From Xanthobacteraceae bacterium (GTDB taxonomy: Bacteria > Pseudomonadota > Alphaproteobacteria > Rhizobiales > Xanthobacteraceae): DNA of 64,000 nt. This document shows positions 1-8,742 of this stretch, in pieces. Each line of letters opens with the position of its first letter. The first letter of the stretch is position 1. The notes below the pieces were generated by a model, which saw only the letters and a list, made by a program, of their open reading frames with translations, was not told where the DNA came from and ran no database searches. The position numbers and the translations under genes are program-made. The stretch lies in NCBI GenBank assembly GCA_029266425.1, contig JAQSWY010000025.1, positions 1-64,000 of the forward strand. The letters are read 5' to 3'.

Positions 1-195
1 GAAGGGCAGGCCGAGCATGTAGGCGCCGGCGACGCCGGGCACGATGGCGTGGCTGAGCGCGTCGCCGATCAGCGACCAGCCCTTCAGCATCAGATAGCAG
101 GACAGGAAGGCGCACACGCCGCCGACGAGGGCGGAGACCCACATGGCGTTGCGCATGTATTCATAGCCGAACGGCTCGGCGAGCAGGGCGATCAT
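1..195 (-). CDS. Metal ABC transporter permease, SitC/MntB type (partial, runs off left edge)
   Basis: N-terminal 65 residues of an integral membrane permease of the ABC-3 (zinc/manganese/iron chelate) family. The visible part starts [14 protein letters not shown] and carries the family signature around residues 36-57 ([18 protein letters not shown]), a metal-permease hallmark. The ATG at 195 overlaps the stop of the upstream ATPase gene by 4 bases (ATGA), so the two are translationally coupled in one operon with the binding protein further upstream. Sitting in the inner membrane, it would pass Mn2+ or Fe2+ delivered by the periplasmic protein. The gene is cut by the window edge, so nothing can be said about its C-terminus or about a possible second permease (SitD). 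Confidence 0.85.
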   Translation of the reverse strand, partial: MIALLAEPFGYEYMRNAMWVSALVGGVCAFLSCYLMLKGWSLIGDALSHAIVPGVAGAYMLGLPF

Positions 196-1115
196 TCCTC
201 GCCCTCCGACACCTTCTGCTGCATCGCGCCCTCCTCGCCATAGAAAACCAGCGGGCGCTCGTCGTCGGTGAGCACGGCGAGCCGGCGCTTGTCGTCGTCG
301 GCGTGGAGGCCGGCGCCGCCCAGCACGAAGTGCCGCAGCACACCGCCGAAGGCCTTCTCCAGATTGGCCTGGGTGAAGGTTTCAGCGGTCGGGCCGGAGG
401 CCAGGACCGTGCCCTTGAGAAGCACGGTGCGGTCGCAGAACTCAGGGACGCTGCCGAGATTGTGGGTGGAGACCAGCATCACCCGCCCCTCGTCGCGCAG
501 CGAGCGGAGCAATCCGACGATAGCTTCCTCGGTCTTGACGTCGACGCCGGTGAAGGGCTCGTCCAGCAGGATGACGCGGCCGTCCTGCGCCAGCGCGCGG
601 GCGAGGAAGACCCGCTTCCTCTGGCCGCCGGAGAGTTCGCCGATCTGGCGCTTGCGGAAGTCGCTCATGCCGACGCGGGCGAGCGCCGCCTCGACCGCCT
701 CCCGGTCAGCCGCCTTCGCGATGCGCATCATGCCCATATGGCCGTATCGGCCCATCATGACGACATCCTCGACGAGGACCGGGAAATTCCAGTCGACGTC
801 CTCGCTCTGCGGCACATAGGCGACGAGGTTCTTCTTCAGCGCCTGCGCGACGGTAAGGCCGAGGATCGAGATCTCGCCCTTCGCCAGCCGGACGAAGCCC
901 ATGATGGCCTTGAACAGGGTCGACTTGCCCGAGCCGTTGACGCCGACCAGCGCGGTGATGGTGCCGGTCGGGATCTGGAAGCTGGCATCGCGCAGCGCGG
1001 TGTGGCCGTTGCGGTAGGTGACGGTGGCGCCCCGCACCGCAAGCCCGGTCCCCGCACCGGACGATGCGGGGACCAGCCCGGGAACGAGCGTGTTGATCGC
1101 GACAGCAGATGTCAT
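192..1115 (-). CDS. Metal ABC transporter ATP-binding protein, SitB/MntA type
   Basis: 307-residue cytoplasmic ATPase energising Mn/Fe import. Visible motifs in order are Walker A (GVNGSGKST), Q-loop ([10 protein letters not shown]), signature LSGGQRKR, Walker B (VILLDEPF) and the switch histidine (STHN). The [12 protein letters not shown] segment is typical of the manganese/zinc/iron branch. The ATG at 1115 overlaps the stop of the binding-protein gene by 4 bases, and its own stop overlaps the permease start, so the order is binding protein, ATPase, permease. The open frame continues upstream to about 2174, but that stretch is a shadow of the binding-protein gene. A C-terminal tail of about 50 residues after the ATPase core is longer than in many homologues. 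Metal specificity is inferred from the family and the operator type. Confidence 0.9.
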   Translation of the reverse strand: MTSAVAINTLVPGLVPASSGAGTGLAVRGATVTYRNGHTALRDASFQIPTGTITALVGVNGSGKSTLFKAIMGFVRLAKGEISILGLTVAQALKKNLVAYVPQSEDVDWNFPVLVEDVVMMGRYGHMGMMRIAKAADREAVEAALARVGMSDFRKRQIGELSGGQRKRVFLARALAQDGRVILLDEPFTGVDVKTEEAIVGLLRSLRDEGRVMLVSTHNLGSVPEFCDRTVLLKGTVLASGPTAETFTQANLEKAFGGVLRHFVLGGAGLHADDDKRRLAVLTDDERPLVFYGEEGAMQQKVSEGEE

Positions 1116-2038
1116 TGCGACAACCCTTGGGCCAGCCCCTTCTCGACGGTATCGGAGGTCACGCGCAAGAGATCGATATAGGTCGGAACCTCGCCGTCGG
1201 CATCGCTCAGCGAGTCGACATAGAGCACGCCGCCATAATGGACGCCGGTCTCGCGCGCGACCTGGCGGGCCGGCTTGTCGGAAACCGTGCTCTCGCTGAA
1301 GACGGCGGCGATCTTGTTCTTCCGGACCGCGTCGATGACCTTGCGCACCTGCTGCGGGGTGCCCTGCTGGTCGGCATTGATCGGCCAGAGATAGAGCTCC
1401 TTCAGGCCGAAGTCGCGGGCGAGATAGCTGAAGGCGCCTTCGCTCGACACCAGCCAGCGCTTGTCCTCGGGGATCGTCTCGAGCTTGGTCCGGATCGGCG
1501 CGATCGTCGCCTCGATCTTCTTCTTGTAGGCATCGGCATTGGCCGCATAGGTCGCGGCGTTCCTGGGATCGTACTTCGCCAAGGCGTCGCGGATGTTGTC
1601 GACATAGATCAGCGCGTTCTTCGGCGACATCCAGGCGTGCGGATTGGGCTTGCCGGTATAGGGGCCCTCGGCGATGCCCATGGGCTCGACCCCGGCCGAG
1701 ACGACGACGCCCGGCACATCCTTGAGGTTCCGGAAGAACTTCTCGAACCAGAGCTCGAGGTTCAGCCCGTTCCAGAGGATCAGCTGGGCGCCCTGCGCTC
1801 GCTGGATGTCGCCCGGCGTCGGCGCGTAATTGTGGATTTCCGCGCCCGGCTTGGTGATCGATTCCACGATCGCGGCGTCTCCCGCCACGTTCTTCGCCAT
1901 GTCGGCAATGACGGTGAAGGTCGTCACCGCCTTGAATTTCGGCGCCGGCGCCTCCTGCGCCGTCGCGGGTGCCATTGCGGCCGCAAACCCCGCCGCCAGC
2001 AGCCCGGCCAGTACCGATCGTCTTGCCCTGTTGAGCAC
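1112..2038 (-). CDS. Metal ABC transporter substrate-binding protein, SitA/PsaA type
   Basis: 308-residue periplasmic lipocalin-unrelated cluster A-I (ZnuA/SitA/PsaA) metal-binding protein. A signal peptide is visible after the start ([22 protein letters not shown]). Candidate ligands are the His of [11 protein letters not shown], the His of PNPHAWMSP, the Glu of FSESTVSD and the Asp of [10 protein letters not shown]; the His/His/Glu/Asp set favours Mn2+/Fe2+ over Zn2+. I chose the GTG at 2038 because AAGGAG lies 6 bases upstream; an ATG at 2119 would place the coding region over the operators. The gene is first in the operon and divergent from AMP nucleosidase. Regulation by a Mur/Fur-like repressor is suggested by two palindromes upstream. 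Confidence 0.9.
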   Translation of the reverse strand: MLNRARRSVLAGLLAAGFAAAMAPATAQEAPAPKFKAVTTFTVIADMAKNVAGDAAIVESITKPGAEIHNYAPTPGDIQRAQGAQLILWNGLNLELWFEKFFRNLKDVPGVVVSAGVEPMGIAEGPYTGKPNPHAWMSPKNALIYVDNIRDALAKYDPRNAATYAANADAYKKKIEATIAPIRTKLETIPEDKRWLVSSEGAFSYLARDFGLKELYLWPINADQQGTPQQVRKVIDAVRKNKIAAVFSESTVSDKPARQVARETGVHYGGVLYVDSLSDADGEVPTYIDLLRVTSDTVEKGLAQGLSQ

Positions 2039-2051
2039 ACGTATCTCCTTG

Positions 2052-2068
2052 TTGCGAGTGAGTTGCAA
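2052..2068 (-). promoter_or_regulatory. Fur/Mur-like operator, site 1
   Basis: TTGCGAGTGAGTTGCAA on the plus strand is an inverted repeat with TTGC/GCAA ends, adjoining the ribosome binding site of the metal-binding-protein gene. Alphaproteobacterial Mur (manganese-responsive Fur) sites have TTGCAA-type arms in front of sitABCD operons. Binding here would block transcription just downstream of the start point. Assignment to Mur rather than Fur or MntR is inference. Confidence 0.55.
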
Positions 2069-2072
2069 GTGC

Positions 2073-2102
2073 ATGGTAGCCGGGAAGTGTGCGGATCTGC
2101 AA
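2073..2102 (-). promoter_or_regulatory. Candidate sigma-70-like promoter of the metal importer operon
   Basis: On the minus strand, TTGCAG (2102-2097) and TACCAT (2078-2073) are separated by 18 bases and lie exactly between the two Fur/Mur-like palindromes. The arrangement would let a repressor bracket the promoter. The elements are weak matches to consensus and no start site is known. Confidence 0.35.
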
Positions 2103-2103
2103 G

Positions 2104-2118
2104 TGCGAGCTATTCGCA
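2104..2118 (-). promoter_or_regulatory. Fur/Mur-like operator, site 2
   Basis: TGCGA-GCTAT-TCGCA is a perfect 5-base-arm palindrome, extended on the left by TGCAAG (2098-2103) that resembles another TTGCA arm. It lies upstream of the candidate -35 element, about 50 bases from site 1, and could be read by the same metal-sensing repressor. Confidence 0.5.
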
Positions 2119-2179
2119 AACGACGAGCCGACGTTTACGATGTCATCAAACCGCGCTAGCAGCGGACCTGGCAAAGGCT

Positions 2180-3646
2180 ATGGATCCGATGATGTTCGAG
2201 ACAGCGGCGACCCCCGAAGAGGCCATCGACCGGCTGGAGAGGCTTTACAGAGCCGCGCGCGTGGCGCTGCGGCGCGATCTCAATCGCTTCTTCGAGACCG
2301 GAGAGGCGCCGCCTCCCGAGGAGCGGGAACGCTATCGTTACCCCCTGCTGCGCGTGACCTACGAGCCGGTGAAGCTGTCGGTGGCGAGGAGCCAGCGCGG
2401 CTACGCCAAGTTCGCGGTGCCCGGCGTCCACCAGACCACCGTGACCCAGCCCGCCGAATTCCGCACCTATCTCCTCGACCAGCTGACGCCGCTCGTCGAG
2501 GAATACGGCGCGACGATCGAGACCGGCGTCAGCCACCAGGAGATTCCCTATCCCTACGCGCTGGACGGCGGCGACGAACTCGGGCGCGGCGAGGTCACGG
2601 CATCCGACCTCGCCCGGCATTTCCCGACGCCGCTGCTCTCGCTGGTCGGTGACGAGATCGCCGACGGCACTTTCGATCTGGTGGAGGGCGAGCCGCGACC
2701 GCTCGCCCTCTTCGACGCCGTGCGCGTCGATTATTCGCTGCGCCGCCTCGTCCACTATACCGGCACGGACTGGCGCGAGTTCCAGTCCTGGATCCTGCTG
2801 ACCAACTACCATCGCTATGTCGACCAGTTCATCCGCTCCGGCCTCGCCGAGGTCGAGGCGGGAACGGCGGAGGCGCTGGTGACGCCGGGCGGGGTCCGGA
2901 TCGACCGCGAGGGCGTCGACGTCACCGCCGCCGAGCGCGTGCTGTCGGCGCCTTGGCACCGCTTCCAGATGCCGGCCTACCATCTGGTGCGGCCGGGCGG
3001 GACCGGGGTGACGCTGGTGAACATCGGTGTCGGCCCCTCCAACGCCAAGACCATCACCGATCATCTCGCGGTGCTGAGGCCGCACTGCTGGCTGATGGTC
3101 GGCCATTGCGGCGGGCTCAGGCAGACGCAGGTCATCGGCGACTATGTGCTCGCCCACGCCTATCTGCGGCAGGACGGCATTCTCGACGAACTGGTCCCGC
3201 CGGAGATCCCGATACCCGCGCTCGCCGAGGTGCAGGTGGCGCTCCAGCAGGCGGCGGCCGAGATCACCGGCGAGAGGGGGGAGCAGCTGAAGCGGCGCCT
3301 GCGCACCGGCACCGTCGTCACCCAGGACGATCGAAACTGGGAGTTGCGCTGGGCCAAGGAGCGCCGGCGCATCAATCTCTCGCGCGCCATCGCCGTAGAC
3401 ATGGAATCCGGCACCGTCGCCGCGCAGGGCTACCGGCTGCGCGTGCCGTACGGCACGCTGCTGTGCGTGTCCGACAAGCCGCTGCATGGCGAGATCAAGC
3501 TGCCCGGCGCCGCCAACGCCTTCTACGAGCGCGCGGTCAGCGAACATCTCAGGATCGGCCTCGCCGCGCTGGACAAGCTCAAGGAGACCGGCGCAACCAT
3601 CCACTCGCGCAAGCTTCGCTCCTTCGACGAGCCGCCATTCCGCTGA
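2180..3646 (+). CDS. amn: AMP nucleosidase
   Basis: 488-residue cytoplasmic enzyme hydrolysing AMP to adenine and ribose 5-phosphate; E. coli Amn is of nearly the same size. The N-terminal domain (about residues 1-180) is the Amn-specific regulatory domain, and the C-terminal part has the phosphorylase/nucleosidase fold: LVNIGVGPSNAKTITDHLAV, a VGHCGGLRQTQVIGDYVLAH stretch, and AIAVDMESGTVAAQGYRLRV followed by LLCVSDKPLHGE, the typical nucleoside-binding and catalytic Asp segments. The open frame runs far upstream, but family alignment places the start at 2180 (MDPMMFETA); ATG 2189 is an alternative. It is divergent from the metal importer and appears monocistronic, ending in a repeat element. 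Confidence 0.93.
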   Translation: MDPMMFETAATPEEAIDRLERLYRAARVALRRDLNRFFETGEAPPPEERERYRYPLLRVTYEPVKLSVARSQRGYAKFAVPGVHQTTVTQPAEFRTYLLDQLTPLVEEYGATIETGVSHQEIPYPYALDGGDELGRGEVTASDLARHFPTPLLSLVGDEIADGTFDLVEGEPRPLALFDAVRVDYSLRRLVHYTGTDWREFQSWILLTNYHRYVDQFIRSGLAEVEAGTAEALVTPGGVRIDREGVDVTAAERVLSAPWHRFQMPAYHLVRPGGTGVTLVNIGVGPSNAKTITDHLAVLRPHCWLMVGHCGGLRQTQVIGDYVLAHAYLRQDGILDELVPPEIPIPALAEVQVALQQAAAEITGERGEQLKRRLRTGTVVTQDDRNWELRWAKERRRINLSRAIAVDMESGTVAAQGYRLRVPYGTLLCVSDKPLHGEIKLPGAANAFYERAVSEHLRIGLAALDKLKETGATIHSRKLRSFDEPPFR

Positions 3647-3685
3647 TGCGCGGCCCTGAGGCCTGACCTAAAACTCCTAGAACGC

Positions 3686-3769
3686 CGTCATCCCCGGCCT
3701 GTGCCGGGGATCTCTGTTCCTGACAGCGCATGAGAGGCCGTGATGGCCGGCACAAGGCCGGCCATGACG
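3686..3769. repeat. Intergenic inverted repeat, family A (copy 1)
   Basis: An element starting CGTCATCCCCGG and ending GGCCGGCCATGACG, built of GC-rich inverted segments (ccggcctgtgccgg / ccggcacaaggccgg). It closes the convergent gap between amn and the IorB-like gene. Nine copies of this family occur in the window, always between genes. Confidence 0.85.
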
Positions 3770-3865
3770 GGTGGAAATGATCCACTTTTGCCCACGCAGG
3801 TGAATTTTAACGCCCGACCAGAGCCCTCTCGTCGGCGCTCTGGTCTGGTAGATCTATTCGGAAGC

Positions 3866-6040
3866 CTACCCGCTCGATCCCTCGTCCAGCCGTAGCGGCA
3901 GCTTGCGCAGGCGCTTGCCGGTGGCGGCGAACACCGCATTGGCGAGCGCCGGGAAGGCGGCCGCGGTACCGGTCTCGCCGAGGCCGCCGGGGCTTTCGGT
4001 GCTGTCGATCATGTGCACCTCGATCGGCGGCACCTCGTTCATCCGCAGCATCTGGTAGGTGTCGAAATTGGCCTGCTCGACGCGCCCGTCGGCCAGCGTG
4101 ATCTCGCCATAGAGCGCGGCGGTGAGGCCGAACACCAGGCCGCCTTCGACCTGGGCGCGCACCGAATCCGGGTTGATCGGCTGGCCGCAATCCATCGCCG
4201 CCACCAGGCGACGCAGGCGGATCTCGCTGCCGTTCGCCACCTCCGCCTCGCACACCACCGCGAGGAAGGAGCCGAAGGCGTGCTGCACCATGATGCCGCG
4301 GCCGACACCCTGCGGCAGCGCCGTGCCCCAGCCGGCCTTTTGCGCCGCGAGGTCGAGCACTGCGCGGGCGCGCGGGTTCTTCGCCAGGAGCCCGCGGCGG
4401 AATTCGAGCGGGTCCTTCTTCGCCGCGTGCGCCAGCTCGTCGATGAAGCTCTCCACCACGAAGATGTTGTGCGCCGGGCCGACGCCGCGCCACCAGGCGG
4501 TGATGACGCCCGGCGGCTCATGCCGCACCCAGGAGACGCGCAGCGTGCTGAGATCGTAGGGCGTCTCCTCGGCGCATTCGACGGCGTCGGGATCGATGCC
4601 GTTCTTGCGCATGCCGGGCGGCGCCCAGCGCGCCAGCACGCTGGAGCCCGTCACCTTGTGGGTCCAGCCGATGACGCGGCCCTCGCTGTCGAGGCCGGCG
4701 GAGAGCCGGTCATAATAATAGGGACGGAAGCGATCCTGCTGGATGTCCTCCTCGCGGCTCCAGATCAGCTTCAGCGGATAGTCGACCTGCTTGGCGAAGG
4801 CGGCGGTGATGCCGGCATATTCCCATTCGAGCCGGCGGCCGAAACCGCCGCCGATGAGATGGTTGTGGACCTTCACCTTCTCGATCGGCTGGCCGGTCGC
4901 CTTGGCGGCGTCGGCCTGCACGCGGGTCGGCACCTGCGTGCCGCACCACACCTCGACGGCGTCGGGCCGCACATGAACTGTGCAATTGATCGGCTCCAGC
5001 GTCGCATGGGCGAGGAAGGGCAGCTGGTAGACAGCCTCGAGCTTCGTCGCCGCACTCTTGATCGCAGCTTCGGGGTCGCCCTCCTGGCGGGCGACGATGC
5101 CTTCGCCTTTCGAGGCCTCCTCATGGCCGCGCACGATCTCGGCCTGGTTCACGCCGGCATTGGGGCCGAGGTCCCATTTGATGTCGAGCGCCTCGAGGCC
5201 CTGCTTCGCCGCCCAGTAATGGTCGCCGACCACCGCCACCGCATCGTCGATCTTCAATACCGCGCGCACGCCCGGCACCTTCATCGCCGGCGCCTCGTCG
5301 ACCGAGACCAGCTTGCCGCCGAGCACCGGGCAGCGCGCGAGGGTGCCGATCTTCATGCCCGGCAGCTTCACGTCGACGCCATAGATTACGCCGCCATCGA
5401 CCTTGTGCTTGGTGTCGACCCGCTTCTGCGGCGTGCCGATCAGCTTCCAGTCTTTCCGGTCTTTCAGCGGCGCGTCCTGCGGCAAGGGCGCGCTCGTGGC
5501 GAGCTCGACCAGCGAGCCATAAGCCGCGCTCTGCCCGGAGGCGGCATGTTTCACCGTGCCGCGCTCGACCGTGCAATCGGCGGCGTTGACGTTCCACTGC
5601 TTGGCCGCGGCCTGCACAAGGGCGAGCCGGGCGATGGCGGCGGCCTTGCGCAGGCTCTCCCAGTCGCCGCGGATCGCGGTCGAGCCGCCGGTCGCCTGGA
5701 TGCCGATGAGCGGGTTGGCATAGAGCTTGTCATCGGGAGGCGCGGCTTCCGGCGTGACCTGGTCGAGCCCGACATCGAGCTCCTCGGCCATCAGCATGGA
5801 GGCGCCGGTCCAGATCCCCTGGCCCATCTCGGCGTCGCGCATGACGAGCGCGATGCGCCCGTCCGCACCGACGCGGATGAAGGCGTTGGGCTCGAAATCC
5901 GCTCCCGCGGCGGGTCCGGCCGCGGCGTGCGCGATGCGCCCGCCGAGCGGGACGGAAGCCGCCACGATCAGTGCGGCGCTGCCGGCGAGGAGTGCGCGAC
6001 GGTCGAGCTGGAATTCGTCCTGCTTCACGATTCTGTTCAT
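3866..6040 (-). CDS. Molybdopterin-binding subunit of an isoquinoline 1-oxidoreductase-like hydroxylase (IorB type)
   Basis: 724-residue large subunit of the xanthine-dehydrogenase superfamily, single-chain IorB branch. A Tat-like signal (LDRRALLAGSAALIVAA, twin Arg at 14-15) suggests periplasmic export. The body shows MGQGIWTGASMLMAEEL near the N-terminus, GGGFGRRLEWEY in the cofactor region and, at the C-terminus, GGLGETGTAAAFPALANAV with the conserved catalytic Glu. Together with the adjacent 2Fe-2S subunit (10 bases upstream on the same strand) it forms a two-subunit Mo hydroxylase that uses an external electron acceptor, often a cytochrome c, rather than FAD. The true substrate (N-heterocycle or aldehyde) cannot be read from sequence. 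Confidence 0.88.
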   Translation of the reverse strand: MNRIVKQDEFQLDRRALLAGSAALIVAASVPLGGRIAHAAAGPAAGADFEPNAFIRVGADGRIALVMRDAEMGQGIWTGASMLMAEELDVGLDQVTPEAAPPDDKLYANPLIGIQATGGSTAIRGDWESLRKAAAIARLALVQAAAKQWNVNAADCTVERGTVKHAASGQSAAYGSLVELATSAPLPQDAPLKDRKDWKLIGTPQKRVDTKHKVDGGVIYGVDVKLPGMKIGTLARCPVLGGKLVSVDEAPAMKVPGVRAVLKIDDAVAVVGDHYWAAKQGLEALDIKWDLGPNAGVNQAEIVRGHEEASKGEGIVARQEGDPEAAIKSAATKLEAVYQLPFLAHATLEPINCTVHVRPDAVEVWCGTQVPTRVQADAAKATGQPIEKVKVHNHLIGGGFGRRLEWEYAGITAAFAKQVDYPLKLIWSREEDIQQDRFRPYYYDRLSAGLDSEGRVIGWTHKVTGSSVLARWAPPGMRKNGIDPDAVECAEETPYDLSTLRVSWVRHEPPGVITAWWRGVGPAHNIFVVESFIDELAHAAKKDPLEFRRGLLAKNPRARAVLDLAAQKAGWGTALPQGVGRGIMVQHAFGSFLAVVCEAEVANGSEIRLRRLVAAMDCGQPINPDSVRAQVEGGLVFGLTAALYGEITLADGRVEQANFDTYQMLRMNEVPPIEVHMIDSTESPGGLGETGTAAAFPALANAVFAATGKRLRKLPLRLDEGSSG

Positions 6041-6050
6041 CGCCGCCTCC

Positions 6051-6503
6051 TCACGCCGCCGAAGCTTGCTTGATCGCGGCGCGGATCCGCGGATAGGTCC
6101 CGCAGCGGCAGATATTGCCGCTCATGGCGTCGTCGATGTCGCTGTCCGAGGGCTTCGGATTGGCCTTGAGCAGCGCCGCCGCCGACATGATCTGGCCAGA
6201 CTGGCAATAGCCGCATTGCACCACTTCGAGATCGAGCCAGGCCTTCTGGATGGCTGCGCCCTGAGGGGTGGCGCCGACCGTCTCGATGGTCGCGATCTTG
6301 TGGCCGACCGCATCGCCCACCGCGGTCTGGCAGGAGCGCACCGCCTCGCCGTCGAGATGGACGGTGCAGGCGCCGCACAACCCGGCGCCGCACCCGAATT
6401 TCGTCCCCGTCAGACCGGCGACGTCGCGCAGCACCCACAACACGGGCATGTCCTCCGGAACGTCGAAAGTGTGGTCCTGTCCATTGATGTTGAGGGTTGC
6501 CAT
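6051..6503 (-). CDS. 2Fe-2S subunit of isoquinoline 1-oxidoreductase-like hydroxylase (IorA type)
   Basis: 150-residue iron-sulfur subunit with two [2Fe-2S] domains. The plant-ferredoxin-like cluster uses C38, C43, C46 and C58; the second, helical cluster uses C97, C100, C132 and C134 (QCGYCQSGQ and NICRCGTY). It passes electrons from the Mo centre of the downstream large subunit to an acceptor. I chose ATG 6503 because GGGAGA stands just upstream and the protein then begins directly with the ferredoxin fold; the longer open frame to 6647 has no homologous content. It has no signal peptide, so it would be co-exported with the Tat-targeted partner, as for other periplasmic Mo hydroxylases. Confidence 0.92.
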   Translation of the reverse strand: MATLNINGQDHTFDVPEDMPVLWVLRDVAGLTGTKFGCGAGLCGACTVHLDGEAVRSCQTAVGDAVGHKIATIETVGATPQGAAIQKAWLDLEVVQCGYCQSGQIMSAAALLKANPKPSDSDIDDAMSGNICRCGTYPRIRAAIKQASAA

Positions 6504-6670
6504 CCGGTTCTCCCATGGGTTGGGCGCGTCCGCGGCCCGGCAGCGGGCGGAGACGCGTTGGAGTTCGAAAGCGTGCCGGCGAGATGGGGCCGAGTGTACG
6601 CGCCGGCTGCTGTTTTGAACATTTCCAGTTACGATTGCATATGCCACTATTCTGTCAAGCGGATGACCTA

Positions 6671-6717
6671 AAGCATTTTCCGCAGAAGTTGAGTGACTTC
6701 TGCGATGAGAAAATGCT
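6671..6717. repeat. Imperfect inverted repeat (AGCATTTTC / GAAAATGCT type)
   Basis: AAGCATTTTC-CGCAGAAGT-TGAGTG-ACTTCTGCG-ATGA-GAAAATGCTT folds into a long two-stage hairpin. Such AGCATTTTC...GAAAATGCT elements are repeated intergenic palindromes in rhizobial genomes. It lies between the IorA-like gene and the divergent MarR gene, a 352-base gap with no coding signal. Confidence 0.7.
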
Positions 6718-6746
6718 TCGGGCTAAGAATTCGAGCGCTTTCTCGT

Positions 6747-6770
6747 CGTTCGGATGGTTCCATCCGAACG
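6747..6770. repeat. Perfect palindrome between MarR and IorA-like genes
   Basis: CGTTCGGATGG-TT-CCATCCGAACG has 11-base perfect arms with a 2-base centre. It is probably the second half of the same mobile intergenic repeat as 6671-6717, but its position about 86 bases upstream of the MarR start leaves a regulatory role open. Confidence 0.7.
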
Positions 6771-6855
6771 GAAAGGGCTCGGATGGCGCCGTGCTTACCG
6801 GCAACGGTACTATCCCGTCCGCCTATGGGAGCATCGTCCGAGAGGAGCACCGGCC

Positions 6856-7311
6856 GTGGCCGCTGTCGACACCAGCCTGTGTAACAATGGCGTGCTCCGC
6901 AAGGCGATGCGTCGGCTCGGGCAGGTCTATGACGCGGCGATCGCGCCGAGCGGCTTACGCGCCACCCAGTTCGCGGTGCTGGCGGAGATCGCCGCCCTGG
7001 AGGGGCCGACGCTGCGTGAACTGGCGAACGCCCTGGTGATGGATCTGTCGGCGCTCGGCCATACGCTGAAACCGCTCGCCCGCGACGGCGTCGTCACCGT
7101 CACCGCCGATCCTCACGACCGCCGCGCCAAGCGGGTGCTGCTGACCGAGGCGGGGATGGAGAGATTTCGTAAAGCCCAGCGGCTCTGGCATGGCGCGCAG
7201 CAACGCTTCGAGGCGACGCTGGGGGTCGAACAGGCCGCCAACTTGCGCTTGGTGCTCGGCCACATCGCGTCGCCGAGCTTTGCCGAGGCGCTGGCCGCGA
7301 CGCCCGACTGA
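6856..7311 (+). CDS. MarR family transcriptional regulator
   Basis: 151-residue winged-helix regulator. The DNA-binding core is LRATQFAVLAEIAALEGPTL followed by LANALVMDLSALGHTLKPLA (recognition helix) and the wing DPHDRRAKRVLLTEAG, the MarR hallmark. The preferred start is GTG 6856, preceded by GAGGAG about 10 bases upstream; the upstream frame to 6754 encodes Arg-rich sequence without homology. The gene is divergent from the IorAB-like operon across 352 bases, so it is a candidate repressor of that hydroxylase responding to a small aromatic or aldehyde. No MarR-type palindrome other than the repeat at 6747-6770 is evident. Confidence 0.88.
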   Translation: MAAVDTSLCNNGVLRKAMRRLGQVYDAAIAPSGLRATQFAVLAEIAALEGPTLRELANALVMDLSALGHTLKPLARDGVVTVTADPHDRRAKRVLLTEAGMERFRKAQRLWHGAQQRFEATLGVEQAANLRLVLGHIASPSFAEALAATPD

Positions 7312-7439
7312 TCACGTCTGGACGGGTGCCGGGTCGGAATGTCGGAACCGGGAGCCTTCGCGCGTCCTTGGTTTGAGGTCGGACCGCGCAAGCTCGCTCA
7401 CGGCACCCGGCCCCCCGAGACAGCTGCGAGGAGGAACCC

Positions 7440-8141
7440 ATGGACACCACAGCCAATCTCGTCCCGGCCAAGGAGCTTGCCGACCGGAACCAGTTTCGCT
7501 TTCCCAATGAGAGTGCGGAATACCGGCGTGCCCGCCAGGCCTTGCTGGCGGAGGAGATCGAGCTCAGGCGCCACATCGAGCGCGTCGCGGCGCAGCGGCG
7601 CGCATTGCCGCCCGGCGGTACGGCGAAGGATTACGAATTCGTCGGGGAGAACGGGCCCGTCCGGCTCGCCGATCTGTTCGGCGACAAGCAGACACTGGTG
7701 ACCTACTGCTTCATGTACGGTCCGCAGCGCGAGCGGCCCTGCCCGATGTGCACGTCGCTGCTGTCGGCCTGGGACGGCGAGGTCCGGGACATCGAGCAGA
7801 ACGTCGCCCTCGCCATCATCGCCCGCTCGCCGATCGACCGGCTCATCGCCTTCAAGAAGGAGCGCGGCTGGCGCCACCTCAAGCTCTATTCCGATCCGAG
7901 CCAGGAATTCGATCGGGACTACCACGCGATACTGGATGATGGCAGCGACACCGCGATGTTCAATGTCTTCACGCGACGGGACGGCACCATCCGCCATTTC
8001 TGGAGCGAGGAGATGGGGTTCGAGAGCGCCGATCCGGGGCAGGATCCACGCGGCGCGCCGGATCTGATGCCGATCTGGACTATCCTCGATACGACGCCGG
8101 AAGGCCGCAAGCCCGACTGGCGCACAAAACTCGATTACTGA
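7440..8141 (+). CDS. DUF899 (thioredoxin-like) family protein
   Basis: 233-residue cytoplasmic protein of the DUF899 family, distantly related to AhpC/TSA thioredoxin-fold proteins. Recognised by LVPAKELADRNQFRFPNES at the N-terminus, LADLFGDKQTLVTYCFMYGP, the CPMCTSLLSAWDGEV segment with a CxxC-like pair, and the FWSEEMGF-DPRGAPDLMPIW C-terminal block. A strong AGGAGG lies before the ATG. It is probably single, downstream of marR by 128 bases. Function is not established; a redox or peroxide-related role is guessed from the fold. Confidence 0.87.
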   Translation: MDTTANLVPAKELADRNQFRFPNESAEYRRARQALLAEEIELRRHIERVAAQRRALPPGGTAKDYEFVGENGPVRLADLFGDKQTLVTYCFMYGPQRERPCPMCTSLLSAWDGEVRDIEQNVALAIIARSPIDRLIAFKKERGWRHLKLYSDPSQEFDRDYHAILDDGSDTAMFNVFTRRDGTIRHFWSEEMGFESADPGQDPRGAPDLMPIWTILDTTPEGRKPDWRTKLDY

Positions 8142-8241
8142 TCGGCTTAGCAATCAGCCGACTTCCGGAAGAGGGGGATCGGCGCAGCGCCCCACCTGCG
8201 CCGGTCCCGTTACTCATGTCTGGTCGCTAAAGTCTTTCAAC

Positions 8242-8640
8242 TCAGTGCCAGCACGCCAGCCGATAGCGCTGGCCGTTCCAGGTGGTCCAGCCGACGCTCT
8301 GGCGTCCGCTCGGCCTCGGCAGGTACCATCGGTTGCCGTCGGCGTGGTTGAAGTAGACGCCGCGGTCGCCCGTGCGCGGATTGGTCAGCGGCACCCAGCG
8401 TGAGCCATTGTCGGAGAAGCTGCCCTTCCAGCGGGCGCCGCTGCTGGTGGTGCAGGTTACGCCGTTGCAGCTGGTCTGACTGTCGTCGACCGGGACCCAC
8501 TTCATCTTCGCCGGCCGGCCGTCGATGTTGCAGGACCAGGTGCCGCCCCACCAGCCGGTGACCGAGCCGGCTCCGGCCGGGCTGATGCTGGCGGCGGTCA
8601 GGGCAAGACCGATCAGGCCCGCACAGAGAGCGTGTCGCAT
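8242..8640 (-). CDS. Small secreted Trp/Cys-rich protein of unknown function
   Basis: 132 residues with a clear signal peptide (MRHALCAGLIGLALTAASISPAGA). The mature part of about 108 residues has eight Trp and four Cys (WSCNID, TSCNGVTC, ACWH), suggesting a disulphide-bonded beta-sheet domain in the periplasm or outside. The pattern GWWGGTWSC.IDGRPAKMKW reminds me of a small family of secreted DUF proteins (possibly DUF6006), but I cannot confirm this. It is transcribed toward the convergent DUF899 gene and lies downstream of the Rap1a/Tai-like gene on the same strand with about a 100-base gap, so the two may be co-transcribed. Confidence 0.75.
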   Translation of the reverse strand: MRHALCAGLIGLALTAASISPAGAGSVTGWWGGTWSCNIDGRPAKMKWVPVDDSQTSCNGVTCTTSSGARWKGSFSDNGSRWVPLTNPRTGDRGVYFNHADGNRWYLPRPSGRQSVGWTTWNGQRYRLACWH

Positions 8641-8742
8641 AGTAAGCCTCCTCGATTGGCGATCCCTGTGATCGCAATGACGAGAAGAGCCCGCTCGGCG
8701 TGAATCGGTCGTGATTGCGTATCCGGTTCCGCCAGGCCGAGA

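Noticed and set aside
1109..2179. Upstream extension of the AMP nucleosidase frame by over 350 codons
   Set aside because: It overlaps the whole metal-binding-protein gene in antisense and contains no family sequence; the family N-terminus begins at 2180.
4013..6073. Plus-strand open frame opposite the IorB-like gene; similar long frames at 34248-36128, 47073-49265 and 49427-50857
   Set aside because: Same mirror effect of codon bias; no homology, and they cross real gene boundaries.
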